The position numbers were made by a program, and so were the translations under genes. From positions 2,929,001 through 2,993,000 of the forward strand of contig JACSYO010000570.1 of assembly GCA_016806645.1 (NCBI GenBank): a DNA stretch of 64,000 nt. The letters are read 5' to 3'. The first letter of the stretch is position 1. The number at the start of each line of letters is the position of its first letter. A model generated the notes under the pieces. The model was not told where the DNA came from, did not search any database, and saw only the letters and a list, made by a program, of their open reading frames with translations. Shown piece after piece: positions 26,611 to 40,200 of this stretch. The DNA is from Ophiodon elongatus. Its lineage: Eukaryota > Chordata > Actinopteri > Perciformes > Hexagrammidae.

Positions 26611-28069
26611 ATAAGAACTATAGTTCTTTGTCTTGGACGCTGTACCCATTTTCAGGTTAGCAATACCGATATTAATTGGGTCAAAGCAACAGTACAAGCA
26701 GTTATAATATAAGACAAACAACTAGATTCCAACATTCCCACATGCTTGTAAAAATATTAATAACTCCACAAGGAACAGTAAATATATTTTTGTGTCCTGT
26801 ATAATGTGCAATTGGACTCTGCTTGCACTTGCCTTGGTGGTCTGTGCTACCAGACCATAATGGCATTTTTTTCATATGTGCACATCAGTAACCTGAATAA
26901 ATACACAAATATAAACATTAAAATCATCATTGATAATGCTTAATTGTGTATGTGTGTAAGTGTGTGTGTAAACATTGTAAACATTTGCGAGTGTGGTGTC
27001 AAATAGTGGTATCTTGAAGGAGAGCCAGAGCAGCCGATCAAACAGATATGCAACATGTGTGCTATGAAAGAATTGAGATTGATGATAATCGACCAAAAAT
27101 ATAAAATAAAAACTCTGGCAACAGAATAAGTGCTTGCAACAACAGCGAAAATGCTCCATTTCAGCACAGCTCGGCTCTTTCTTCACACACTTTCCACCAA
27201 GTGTTGCTGAATGAGTGACAGGACTTTGGCAACTTTCCTCAGCTTTACAGCAGGCCCAGCCAAGGGGTTTCTACAGAAAACAATGTGGTCTCTAAAGGCA
27301 ATGCTGCCCCGCAAACCAGACCCAACGAGACAAATGTTACAGGAATGAGTGCATGGCTCTGTTAATAGTAAAATGTTTCTGATTGATTACATCTGTAAGA
27401 GAGTATATTTGTTATATTGTTATTTATTTACTTTTCTCGTCTAAAACGTAACTGTTAAATAGTACGTAATTTAAAATAAAATAAAACCTGAACATGCACG
27501 CCAATAAAGTTTTTTGTTTTTTTTAAGAGAATATCATTTGAATTTGAATGGTTGACCTAGAATATGTGTTTATCTAATATTCAATGCCAGCACTTCCTAT
27601 ACATGCTTATTAGTGTAACAGGCCCAATAGAAACCGCCACCAGAAACTAATGACCTTAAGGGACTTTTATTGATTCCCCTCAAATCACTTAAGCACATAT
27701 ATTTTTATGTTTTTACATAATTATCATACCACATCTGTTTGTTGTGGTGTTGCATTTATTCATTCTTAAGATTTCTTTTGATTGGCTTCCCTAAAACCAG
27801 ACTGAAGAGTTCACTTGGGGATTCTGCAGTATTTACTTGTACTGTACTTTATCCTTCCTCGACCTCAGCTTCAAATGAATTATGATCTTACGCCCTTGAG
27901 AGAAGTTCCCAGATTAAGAGTTTTGGTGCTGACGCAGAGGTATGCAAGATGTGTCATTATCAATAAGCACAAATCAGTTCTTAGACAATGTGTTTACTCT
28001 GGCTTCTTGTCTGAACAGGATTACAAGTCCAAGCTTTAATTCAATCATCTTATACATACAGGTACATAC

Positions 28070-28275
28070 ATGAAACTTGACCTCGGTATTTAACTCATTC
28101 AAAGCATTTAGGAGCAGTGGGCGTCTGTAAAGGGCTGGTGGAGCAACTTGGGTTCCAGTGTCTCACTCAAGGACACTTTGACATACTGAATATAATAATA
28201 TATAATAATATAAAGGAGCTGGGGAATGAACTGCAAACCTTGTGATTAAAGGATCATCCGCTCTACCCTGTGAAG
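28070..28275 (-). mobile_element. tRNA-derived SINE copy, degenerate
   Basis: Read on the minus strand, the right end gives a tRNA-like head with an A-box-like GGGTAGAGCGGATG (28266 leftward) and a B-box-like GGTTTGCAGTTCATTCC, followed by CAGCTCC. Further along comes the conserved body TGTCCTTGAGTGAGACACTGGA and CAAGTTGCTCC. This order, tRNA-like promoter then a conserved central domain, is that of fish tRNA-SINEs, and the body resembles the V-SINE type. An AT-rich insertion (TAATAATATA) splits head from body. Confidence 0.65.
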
Positions 28276-30339
28276 GATTCAGGGGTAAGTAATTGTCATT
28301 ATGCAACACAGAGTTGCACAACGAAATGCAGTTGCAGCCCATTTGCTACAAAAGATAAATATAACAAAACAAAACAAAAACACTAGTGATATAGTGCATT
28401 TTTGAATTTGCATCAGGAGGAATGTAAACAGCAGAAACAAAAACATTTTTTGAGGCAGATATCTTAACATTAAAATGTGTACATCAGGGAAACATTTCCC
28501 ATCAACTTTAACTACCAAGCACCATTGAAATAAACACAGAGCCCGCCTCCCATCGTCCCACTGGAGTCCTGCGCTCTTTCATGGGGTCTGCCAGTCAAGT
28601 GCAGCTTGATCCAGGATGCCACGATGGAGTCAGGTCTCTATAAAAACTGTCACCAACCTCCCGTTGCTGGGTTAGTCTGATAATGGAAAAGCTAAGGGAT
28701 GACCAAATGTTACATGTGTTGAGATGTTGAGATATTTCACTGCATAACTTACAGACATACTGTATATTGCAAGCTAGCCGCCTGCGTAGGTAAAAAAAAT
28801 TGGGCAATCAAAAACATGTATCTCAAAATGTAACACACAAATACACGTTTGCACAAACACGCCTATGCCCTCTTGGTGGTGCAAGAGGAAACACGACTTC
28901 AAAAAAACCTCACATGTCAAATTCTTTGAAGTGTTGGAGTTGAAACTGAGAGCAGTGACAGCATTTACAATCATTTGGCATGTGTTCTGACTTATTGGGG
29001 AAATCTGTTTCTTCTTAATTGTAAAAAACTCTGGGAGGGACAGAGGGGATCAGAGTGAACATGAACAGTCACCATTGGTCACTTCTCCCCGGAGCCATCT
29101 CACTTTTATTTAATTTGTTACTCATGCTGCTCGTTGGAAAAACATATTCTAGAGTTTAATGTGACACTGCGTAATCTGCTAATTGTGTTTTTATTGACTC
29201 ATTCACAATAATTACCATTCATCATTGAGACGTGAATGAAACTGGTTGACTCAATTAAAAAAAGGCTTGCAAATTATGAAATATAATTGCAGCAGGCATC
29301 TTTTGCTTGCAGTTATTGTTTGACTCATATGTAAAGCAACTGATAATTGGTGAATATGTATGCAGTGCTAATTACCAACAATATAAGGTCACCTCCCACT
29401 CAATTAGTCTGTCTATTTATCAGAAGCTCATCTTACTGTATTTCAGTAAACAACTGTGTTTGCAAGATTACTGCTGCAGTGTTTTTTCATCAACGGTTTT
29501 AATTTTCTTTTACTTAATCTTTTCCTTTTGGCCTTGAGACAGAAATCCATAATTTGATAGTTCCTCTCAGGTCTATGGAGCTTTTTGAGTGTATGTCATT
29601 CATTGTTTTGGTGTTACGGCCCACAACTTTGCTGTTTTGGTTTAAAATGTAGTGCTGCCTGAAGTTGTTTGGCACTGGCAATCTTTAAAAAAAATGATTG
29701 ATGAAGATTGAAGATGAAGATTTAGGTCAATAAGCAGGAGAAGGGCAAAACAAAGTTTGGCATTCATTAACAAAAAGTTTACTGAAACAGAGGGCAAAAA
29801 TAAAAACCTTGGAAATTCAACAAAACTAAATTAAACTGAAGAAAAAGAAAACCAAACAAAGGTTTTCTGCAGCCTCATAAGCTGCCAACTCATCTGATCA
29901 GCTAAACAAAGCAGGCATTCACTAAGAATAGTAAACACACATTAATACAAGATCTCTCCGATACTGCTGACATCTCAATCTATCTATCGACACCCATATC
30001 AATGAGCACACAAATATTCTATATATTATTATTATCATAATTACATATAATATAGAATGTAATTTACTGCAGAACTATCTTACCCAGCTTCCTACATCTT
30101 AACAGTACCCAGCCCCTCCCTGCTAAGAGGACAAAGTGAAGCAAACCTGTTTGCACTTTCCTTGCTTGAGCTGAGCTGCTCATCTACCGAACATCCCCAG
30201 GAAGAACATAAATTCTATATACCCATAAAACAATACACAAGCTGTGTCATATATACAGCTTAATAGATACATGTATGAAACAAACTGAAACACTGGACTG
30301 AAACTAATCATAAAGCAGACACAAAACACTGGTCATGAC

Positions 30340-30640
30340 GGGGAACGCGGTCTGGTGAAAATGAAGAAGGTAACCTTTCCACAGTTCACTCTCTCTGCTG
30401 TCATCGTCGTTTTGGCTGCAGCTGTGGTTTTTAGTGGAGAAGATCTGCAACCCGCTGTGAGCAACAAGCCCAGCACAAAACAGCAGACGGACCAAGTTAG
30501 CGATTAGTGGAGCAGCTACATTTGGGAGTGGAGACCAAAATGGAGCTAAAAGGATGGTAAATATTGGACTTAACGTTCAGATGGTGGACAGAAACTCGAC
30601 CGAAGTATTAACCGAGTGGTTACTCGGAGAAACCAGGTTA
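30340..30640. repeat. Dispersed repeat copy with a 48-codon open frame
   Basis: Several words here recur in the same order, on the opposite strand, at 61370-61700: CAGCAC-AAACAGCAGA, AGCTAAAAGGA followed by TGAAT/GTAAAT, and GGTGG(A/C)CAGAAAC. The two are therefore copies of one family. This copy carries an ATG-to-TAG frame at 30361-30507 (48 codons) with a hydrophobic run at residues 10-24. Because it sits in a repeat, I do not call it a gene. Confidence 0.5.
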
Positions 30641-33600
30641 TGACTGTAATTTGTGAGGGACATGCACTCTGGAAATATGATTGTTGTAAATATGCTTATA
30701 GATGCATGCAGCAGGTCGGCAATCAGATTTCTTCCTTACCCTGGATACTCGTAAAAAGCTGATTAGAAACCTGGTTAACTTACCAGGCCAAGAAATCTGG
30801 CAGAATACATCTTCCTTGGGTTTCTCTAAACCCCTACTATGATGTGTTTTGCAACTGTAAACTGACTACCCAAGTGCACGTTAATGCACTGGATGGCATA
30901 AGAAGTGTGCTCAGTTGCACCTGTAACCACACCCAACTGTGATGTCATGCTGTATTGACACACACTGCTGCATTTTCAGAAACCACTGGAGGTCAGCATA
31001 AACTGTAAAAATCAAAAATCAAAGATTAAATCTCTAATGAAGACAAGACAAGTGACATTTATTTGAATTAGGCAGTCACAATATCAGATTTTCACAACAT
31101 GATTATCTTGGCCAGAGGAATTTACGATATTATCACAATAGCTATAGAAAATTTGAAAATATGAATAATAATGCTATCAGTCAAATTCATCTTTAACATT
31201 GTTTATTGTGGATTTTGTCTTTTTTTTAACCGTATTAATACGATTATTTAACATGTGTATTATTAAAGTTATTTAATTATAAACATTTTTAAATAGTATT
31301 GTCAATACCCGTATATATTACACAATGTAGTGAGTCTGGAGAAGTCAGCACAAGATTATTATTTTCTACTCAAAACAGGTCCAAACTAATGTTAAATCTA
31401 AATAAGAGAATTCCACTTTAGTGGGTGTAAGTTTGCAGGATAATGAGCACAAACACAAAGAGGAGTTTCTTTGTCGAATAGAACCAATCCATTTTCTTTT
31501 AGCCACGTTCACATTGAATTGATTATAGTCTTTGTGAAAATTGCAGCACACCAGGGATATGAACCAGTGATACTAAGACATCAGATCAAGACTTTGAATG
31601 CTAGCATTAACAATAAACACATTCCTAGACAACCCTGTGGATATAAAGTCAGTGACATCAAATGTAAGTGTTCAGCAGATGGACAAGTTCTGTTGAAGAA
31701 CATCTGTAACTTTCATCCCTTGAATCCATCATTATTTGAAGCAGATGAAAAGCAAACTCTGGGATTGTCAAGTCAGATAAAGCCAACAAGGGAAGGTTGA
31801 CAAATAGCCTGTATTTAGAATTTATGCAAACTCAGTGGCCAGTTTATGAGGTACACGTAGCTAAAACTAATGCATTCTAATTCAACAGTCATGCAATAAA
31901 TCCTACCTTTATGAAGGTTAAAATGTTGAAATCTTGTTGAAACTGTTCTCGAGAGGCATTGATTCTGCTTTATAGTTGTTGTTGAGTGGTTTGTGTTGCT
32001 GTTGCTACTGTTTTGTAAAACTGCATCAATATAGTTTTTATTTATAACGCACAAAAAAAGGGGAGTTCCAATTTGAATTAAGTCCATGCGTGTGTGAGAC
32101 TTTGGCTATAATTGTAACAGTTTGGAGGACATTCAGATGTTTTTAGCATTCTGCAGATGTGCACATAAAGCTGGAGCGTAATTGTGAGAGAAAACAGGGC
32201 TGCCTGTTGGTTTCGGTACAAAGCAATACAATCACATGTTTGCCCACACAGAGCTGTTGTGCACTGCATAAAAGGTTTTAAGAATGTAAACTCGCTAATG
32301 AGAGGTTACAACCAGTGATGAAAAGCTGCTATTTACTGGTTTCTCAGTCAATTTGGAACATATTTTCCAAGATCAAGTTAATGCTCTCTTAAGAATAGTT
32401 GAGTCAGCCGTAAATAAAATTAAAACCATTCTTTGCAAAATGGTTCAAATTCTTTTTGTATTGCTGTTTTCTTTTCAGATAGCATGTTCATAGAACACAA
32501 ATACAGGCAATACCATATTCTGAGTTCCTTTCATCCTGTGTTTTCCAATCGGGCAGACAATTATATGAAAAATCGCAATAATCCACAAATGTTTCATTTA
32601 TAGAAAGATATAAGAAGATAAATTAATGGCATAATCACCTCAGATATCCTATACAACCAGGGGTTTTAGTGATTACTCTGGTACAGATACACATAAATTA
32701 AAATGACTCTTTGCTGGCATTGGTTATTTTTTGCAATTCGACCAGTAGAAATACCTATCCAGAACCTTTTGTGTTACTAATATGACCTGACAAAAAATAA
32801 ATTACACGCTTCCACTGATATGCATGAACAGGGTTGGCATGAAGGGGGAGGATTTGTTGTTAAATGTAAGACATTTATGCTCTTTTTCTTTGCTTTTTCC
32901 CCACGCTATTATAATGAAACAGACATCCCCAGACATTCCTCAGCAGTGAATCATAGGCTTAAAGCTGTCTCACATGCTTCAATGGTTGCAGGTTAACCTT
33001 CCAGTATCTTTCAATATTTCCTTGGGAGATAAGTGTTGCAGTATTTTTAATGGCTTCCACCTGGCCTTTAATAGTTGTTGCACAGTACCGCCATGCTGAT
33101 GCTAATGCTGATGCTGAGGACAGTATACACTGTAGAGTGTCAATCTCCGTCCACTGACAGTGCTGACTGTGGATTAAACTGACATAAACATCACACATCA
33201 TCAATGTTTTTTTCAGTTGGCGACTGGGATTTTTCCAAATGTGAGATGAAACTCGCGTCCAAGTACAGAGAGAATGTTGTACAACACCCTGTAATCTGTT
33301 GTTATGAATGTCTCGGTCCAGGATTTTCTCATGACCTTTGTAGGCCTTTCATACAATGACTCAAAGAATTACTCAAAATATTTAAGTACGAATTTCATTA
33401 TTCCTCTACATCATTTAATGTAGCTTGATTAAAGCTAGATTAACAAGGGTTCTGAGACCAACTTATTTTATGAGGTGATTAATTCGAAAATGTATTATTG
33501 GCACTAGCAATAGCTGGGATGGAGTACTTGAACAATAACGTATTTGTGAATACTACTATCTAGTGAACCAGATTCACATGTTTCATATCATCCCAAAATT

Positions 33601-34241
33601 ATGCTTTCCTGTCAAAACCATACCAATGGTAAAGAAGCTTTGTAACTTAGTTAATACTTATACTGTATACCAAATTATATTTTTAAAAAACCCAATAAAA
33701 AACATACCAATTGATTAGTTGAGAACAAGTCATTGTAACAAGAATGAACCTGCATCACCAGTAAAAAGCATTTAATTATTAAAAATAAAAATGCAAGTTA
33801 AGCAGAAAGGGAAGGAGCATTACAATATATTATTATTTATATTATTGAATCATTATTACTGATGCATTAATTTGTAAGCAGCATGTTGTACAAGGTCAAT
33901 GTTGATAGTATAGTTGCATACATGCCTCATATATTACAAATACGACAATGGCCATTCGTTTTAAACATTAGTTTAAAAGATAATTGTGACGACTGAAAAA
34001 TTCGTCCGAAATGAACGCTTGGCAAAAGTTTGGGGAAATGTGTCTGGTAAACAGTCCATGGTAAGAGAACAGAATGAAATATTGTGTTTTACAAACTTTA
34101 TGATTAAAAAAAATTAGATCATCGCAATCAAAAACAATTATTAATCATATCGGCTGCATTTTCACAATATCTATAAATTTCCACATACATTTTAAAAAAG
34201 TTTTTTAATGTTTTTGTTCAGGCACGAGTTGGCCTCCCCTG

Positions 34242-34249
34242 TGACGTCA
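34242..34249. promoter_or_regulatory. acp1: Full CRE site in the acp1 promoter / 5' UTR
   Basis: The perfect palindrome TGACGTCA, the ATF/CREB binding site, lies 21 bases before the acp1 start codon, in the only GC-rich stretch nearby. Its position so close to the ATG suggests a very short 5' UTR or a site within the first exon. Function is inferred. Confidence 0.5.
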
Positions 34250-34269
34250 TGCAAGACCGTCTAAACAAC

Positions 34270-37200
34270 ATGGCGGCCACTGGAACGAAGTCGGTTTTGT
34301 TCGTATGCTTGGGTAAGAGACATAATAAGTAATTTTACCCCCCAAGAAGCTCATGTAATCCTCATAGAGTGTGACAGTATTAAACACACATCACACAGGA
34401 CCAGTAAACCGCGAGCTAAGTTGCTGCTGTTAACTTTCAAATAAACGTGTCACAAAAAAAACCTTAACAGGTAACGTTAACTAGCGTTAACTAACTTAAC
34501 CGGAAACGTTTCGCATTTATATTCAGTTGTTGTAAAGCCAGCTGTGACAAAAAATCCTCGTGTGGTTCGCATAAACGCTGAGTAACTGTACCTGGGGCCT
34601 GTCTCCTTTTCCTATTTGTACATCCTCGATTACTTTCCTCGACTCCTCTCCTCGCGTCCTAGTTCGTCAAAGGGGAGATGCTCTCATCGTCAGATGTAAC
34701 TGTAACGTGTTATTCCAGCTGGCAGTTATAGGGACACCCCATGAAAAGTGTCCAACTCTTTGGAATGTAATATTTTGTGTCCTGGGTCATTTGCAATTTA
34801 AGTAGTAGGGCGTGACATACAAACAGCATACAGCAAATTACTGTTGCATAGTTTTATTTTGTGGCAACTGTTTCTCTTTTTTTGATGCAGTTTGACATTA
34901 TGCTGTAGTGATTCTTGAGATAGTGGCCCGTTTTTCTACCAGTGAACCTATATTTGGACACAGATATTGCAATCTCTTTTGCACTATCATACTATTTCAT
35001 TGTCAGATGTACCGTATCATTTAGCTGTGGATCTATATAGAAACAAAACACCATATACAATATTGTGTATACAGTGTATTGACTGTAAATGCCTCAAGTG
35101 TTACAGTTTTTGGTAAAACTGTTCATAAACTCCTTTTTAACTCAACTTTTTAAAATGTGTCGGTTTTGACAGGGAATATTTGCAGATCCCCAATCGCTGA
35201 AGCAGTCTTTAGTAAGATGGCAACAGACTCTAATGTTGTTGATAAGGTAATGTCACGATTAATTCATTATTATCATACACAACAACATTTATAATTCAGG
35301 TCACTGACGTTTGCCCAATATTACATCTACTGACAATTTTTGGCTGATATAGTTACAAATAGAGCTTTTTTAATATCTTTTCCCTGTGAGTATTTCATTG
35401 AGCACAGTTGTCAAATATCACCAGAAACAAAGTATCAAGCGCAGAGAAACCACATTTGTTTAAAATGGCAAGCACTGCACATTACTACTGACCATTTTTC
35501 AAAGCATGCTTGCACTGATTATTGTTATAAAAGGGTATGTTCAAATGTTTTGATGTGGGGATGTACGAGAGTATTACCTCCAGTTTGGAGAAACAGACAG
35601 GAGTACCAGCAATATACTGCTGTGGACCGGGGCAGCAGGAAAATGTATTTCAGCCACCTAAAAGGCCCATCTAAAAATGTCAATATCTGTTTAAGTTTAT
35701 GCTATTTTAGTATATTTCCGATGGGGAACTAAACTGAATGGGAAACTCATCTGTACTGTTTTTGTCAACGGAGTCTCAAAGGCTGTCAGACGGCAAAATA
35801 AAGCAGCAAAAGTATTCTAAATATAGCATTCAGTTAAAAAGATAATGATTTTCGACTGCTGCCCCTCAACTTGTATGGTAATATTTATATATGAAGTACT
35901 GTTTGGTGATATGACACTGTAGGTGAAATGGTAAATACAGTACATTATTAACTCCTATGAATAGATTATGAATGAGGGCAGAATGTGTTTCAGAACCTTT
36001 GTCCTAAACTCTGTTAAGTCTCACTTCTAATCCTGTCCTCAAGAGTACAACATCGTCCTGCAAATATGTATGACCCACCACATATCTATTCTTGAGGGTA
36101 TGAATCATTTTTGCTGTGTTATTGTTCTTCGTGCTCTACTTTGTCTAGTGGAGGATAGACAGTGCTGCCACCTCCAACTATGAGATAGGAAACTCTCCAG
36201 ACCACCGCGGTCAAGCCTGCATGAAGAGTCATGGTGTGCCCATGCAGCATGTGGCCAGGAAGGTACGACCACCCACTTCTACATCTCTCTTAGTAGTTAG
36301 CGCCCCCTTTTTTGTTCTCTGTTGTTGCAGTGGGTCATAGACAGTGGTGCCACATCTGACTGGAATTTAGGCAGCTCACCGGATGCCCGCGGTCTGGCTT
36401 GCCTCAGGAAGCATGGCATTGAGACGAGCCACAGGGCCCGACAGGTACAACCAGACGTCCCGTGGCTCCTCTCACCTCATTCATGTTTGTGTGTATGAGT
36501 GGGATGATGTTTGTAAGATGATGCCTACCAGACACCTTGTGCTATTAATCTATCACTTGGCATACTGTAGCTTTTTACAGTTTAATACAGGTTCAAATTT
36601 ATTGCTACTTTCGGGGGTTTAACCTACAGCTGCATACTAAGCTCCACACGATTGCTCTGTCAAAACAAACACAGGTTCATCTGAACTTTAGCTGAACTGG
36701 ATGCAAGGTCCAGCCAACATTGCAGATTAATAGGAATGCCAAATACCACAAGTCTGTAATACTGATGCCTGTTCACTTTGCTTGTCTGTCTTTGCAAACC
36801 CCTCAAAACAAAGCTTTGTTGGGAGCCACCTTCGCAGGTTGCATAAGGCGCTGCATGGTGGCCAGGTCAATGCATGTGTAAATTGATTACTTGGTTGCCA
36901 TTTATTTGCCCTCTGTAATTTATCAGATAATGTCACCATCCATTCAGCTTTTTAAATGATTTGTTTTTATCTCATATTGAAATTATTATAACAGTAGAAA
37001 TGCCTTTTTAAACAGTTATACTTCACTCTCTCTAAACAATGTTCAGCTGGTTTAGCTTAAACCTCAAATACAGCTAATCGAGTGACACAGCAACAGCCCT
37101 CCACATTTAACTTTACAGCTTTACTTCAGTTTTACTTAAAGATCTTCCTACTGGGAAGTCAGGGAAGAAAGGTGGCAAGGCACTTATTCTAGTTTTTATT

Positions 37201-40200
37201 ATGTTATTTTTGCTACTATTGAATACAGAAGTTTCACTAAATGAGAGTTAAAATTTCTATATGAAGTAATAGAGTCCAAAACAATTGCAGTTTTTATCAT
37301 TTTACAGGCTTTCTGATATCAATTTTGCGAAAGTGGTGGTATTACGTTGGAAATATATGGTGTTTGTTTTAGGCTTGGGCAGTATTATGGTACTAACGTA
37401 TACCAGGGTATTCAGAAATCCCGACGGCTTTATATTGTGCTGTATTGATGCGATGTATTGTAGTTCACTGTACGCACCACAAGAGGTCATTCTCCACTGG
37501 TGAAACAGGCAGCTGAGCTCAGAAACATGGCGACTACGAGTGGTGGGGATAACGTTACCGGACATGTTCGGGGTATTTTGTAATTATTATTATTATTCCG
37601 ACTACAAAAGCAGTTTATAGCCACATGATTTTATTCAACTGCCACCACCACCCGCATATCATCTCCGTTCAGCCCACCCATGTGTCGGTATCGTACTGGT
37701 TGCGTAAGGAGTCAAGAGAGACGTACTGGTGAATATGAAGTTAGCGGTAACGTTATAGCTGTGAACGTAGCAGTGCAGTGAAAGTTAGCTTTGGCTCAGG
37801 CTCACTTAAGGTGGGCTGACAATTATAGTGGACCAGCTGTTCTCATTTTAGCGATAAAGTGGTCAGACACTAGTCAGGGAACTGTCAAGAATAGAAAGAA
37901 TAGAATAGAAGAAAGAAAGAATAGAAACCGAGTGTAATGTGTATTTGATTGTGATTGTGAAATTGAACCCGTTGGCCAGGTCTGTCTCTATACTGCTCTG
38001 TAAAATGATGGCACCTGTGTGCATGAAATATTGATGAAGACAATCTAGCAATTGTCGTATTGTATTTGTTTCAAATCCTGAAACAGGTCTGAAATTACAC
38101 CAAGATGTTTGTCCATGTAGGGCCTTTGGGCTTATCCTCGGTGATCTTAAAACACTCTTTTTATGTTTCCCTGAGAGAACTCGGGGGTTTTACCCTGATG
38201 CGTGAGATCTTCCGTCTCGTTGGTTTGTCTCTCTGCAAACCATTTGGTCAGACCCTCGTCTAATCTCCTCAAAGCAGGGATGGGAGGCTCAACCCTTGGC
38301 TTAAACCCAGCCAAATCCACACAATGAGCTCTGACAAGCTTTTGCTCTTTCCTCTTTTCCTTTATCACCCCTTTCATTTTATCACTAACTTTTGCTCCTA
38401 CTCTCTATATTTTCCTCTTATTCCTCTTATTCCCCATTCCTATGCTGTGGGAACTATGCTGAATTTTTAACCCTGTCAGTTCCCAAGCAGACTAGGAGAT
38501 GCTACAGAAACAACACGAACAAAAATGTTCATTTAGAAAAAGCAAACATGCTCCAAAGTGATCTAACAAATTATTTGGAACTTGTAATGCCTTATTCGAA
38601 AATTGACAATCCAATATTGGATTTTATAGAGCTGAAATTTAGTCATACTCATCATGTGTTATCATTGAGTTGCCAATATTTGAAACTATGACACAATCCA
38701 GAGACAATCTAGGAGAGTTTATTCCAGTGTGCAGGAACGTTAGCTCTGACTAGTTGTCAAACCTCAGATCCAGGAGGACCAATGCAGATTTCGTCCTGGC
38801 CATTGGAATAGTTGACAGAACAGCTCTTTACCCTTGGGGGGCTGTCGTGGGTGTCATGGGGGTTTGCTCATCCAGTTTACATTTGTTTTGTGGAATTGGA
38901 GAAGGCTTACGTCCGTCTCCCCCAGGAAGTCCTGTGGGGATTACTGCGGTAATATGAGGTGCTGGCGTCGTTGCTACTAGCCATTCAGTCCTTGTATAAC
39001 CAAAGTGAGAGCTGTGTCTGTATACTCTGTACTAAGTTAAGCATGTTTTAGTGGGTGTTCTGTTTGTGATATTCATGGACAGGATCTCAAGGCGCAGCTG
39101 GGGGGAAGAGATTGTTGGGTTTGGCGACTTCAGCATTGCACCTCTGCTCTTTGCAGATGATGTGGCTGTGTTGGCTGACAAGTGGGAAGCAGTTAAAATG
39201 AGAGTCACTACCTTCAAGTATGAGGCCATGCTTCTCTAGCAGAAATCTGTATGAACTACCAAATGAGGTAGTTCAATCTCAAGATCTTGATCACGAATGA
39301 GGGTAAAAGGGAGCGTGAGAATGAGTTTTGACCTGGAAGGCAAAGCTCTAGATTTCCCAAACCACCTAAGTTCTGACCCTCAGCTGTGGTCATGAGCTTT
39401 GTGTATTGACCAAAAGAATGAGATTGCGGATACAAGCGACCAAAATGAGTTTCACTTGTAGGGTGGCTTGTCTCAGTTTTAGAGATAGGATGAGGAGCTC
39501 AGAAATTCTGATGCAGAACAGAGTAAAGCCACTGCTCCTTTGCATTTAAAGGGGCCAGTTGAGGTGGTTCAGACATCTGATCAGGGTGCCCCCTGGGTAC
39601 CTCCGTTAGAGGTTTTCCGGGCATGTCCAACTGGCAAGAGGCCTATACTATACGACTTGTTACATGAATGACCACAGCTGTTTCTGTGTTTAAATATGTC
39701 TGTATATCAACATCTGGAGCACTTCAGGAGTTTTATCCATGTCTCTTGTTCCTCTCTTCTTTCATTCGTCTTCTGCTGCCCTCACCTCGATCTTGGCATT
39801 CGTTTAAACTGACTCTCAAAACCAAGAACTATTCAGGTTAATGGGAATGTTTTTCTTTTTTCTATTAAATATTCACAGGCAGCAGTGAACACTTTTCTTA
39901 ACACCCCTCCACAAAGTTGTTATCCTAAAGATTTCAGCCCTGGTTGATTTGCAACAGCAGGTGTGATTTTTTTTCTGCTTCAACAAAAACTCCTTGAGTG
40001 TTTTTTGTTTTTGTTAGAAATACAACAACAACAACAAAAGAAAGCTGTTGCATTTGTTTACAGTGCAGCTAACTGCACTTAACTCAAGTTCTTTAACAAA
40101 TAAGTCAGTTAACAATTATCTAATTTCATACTTCAAATGGCAAGGGAGGTTTACCACATTAGAGCAGGTCACAGTCAATGCTGCAGCGCTAGAGGTTAAA

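Larger units (their letters stand above)
25781..34241. other. Intergenic stretch between fam110c and acp1
   Basis: About 8.5 kb between the fam110c start and the acp1 promoter. In human this interval holds SH3YL1; I looked for SYLF-domain and SH3-like open segments on both strands and saw none. It contains a foldback (26533-26610), a SINE (28070-28275), a dispersed repeat with a small open frame (30340-30640), and AT-rich pieces near 31065-31330 and 33900-34200 with the word pattern of a degenerate repeat (TCACAATATCAGATTTTCACAA). Confidence 0.5.

Noticed and set aside
35340..35732. 130-codon open frame in an acp1 intron
   Set aside because: No start context, no family resemblance, AT-rich intron composition. 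The real acp1 exons on either side join in phase without it.
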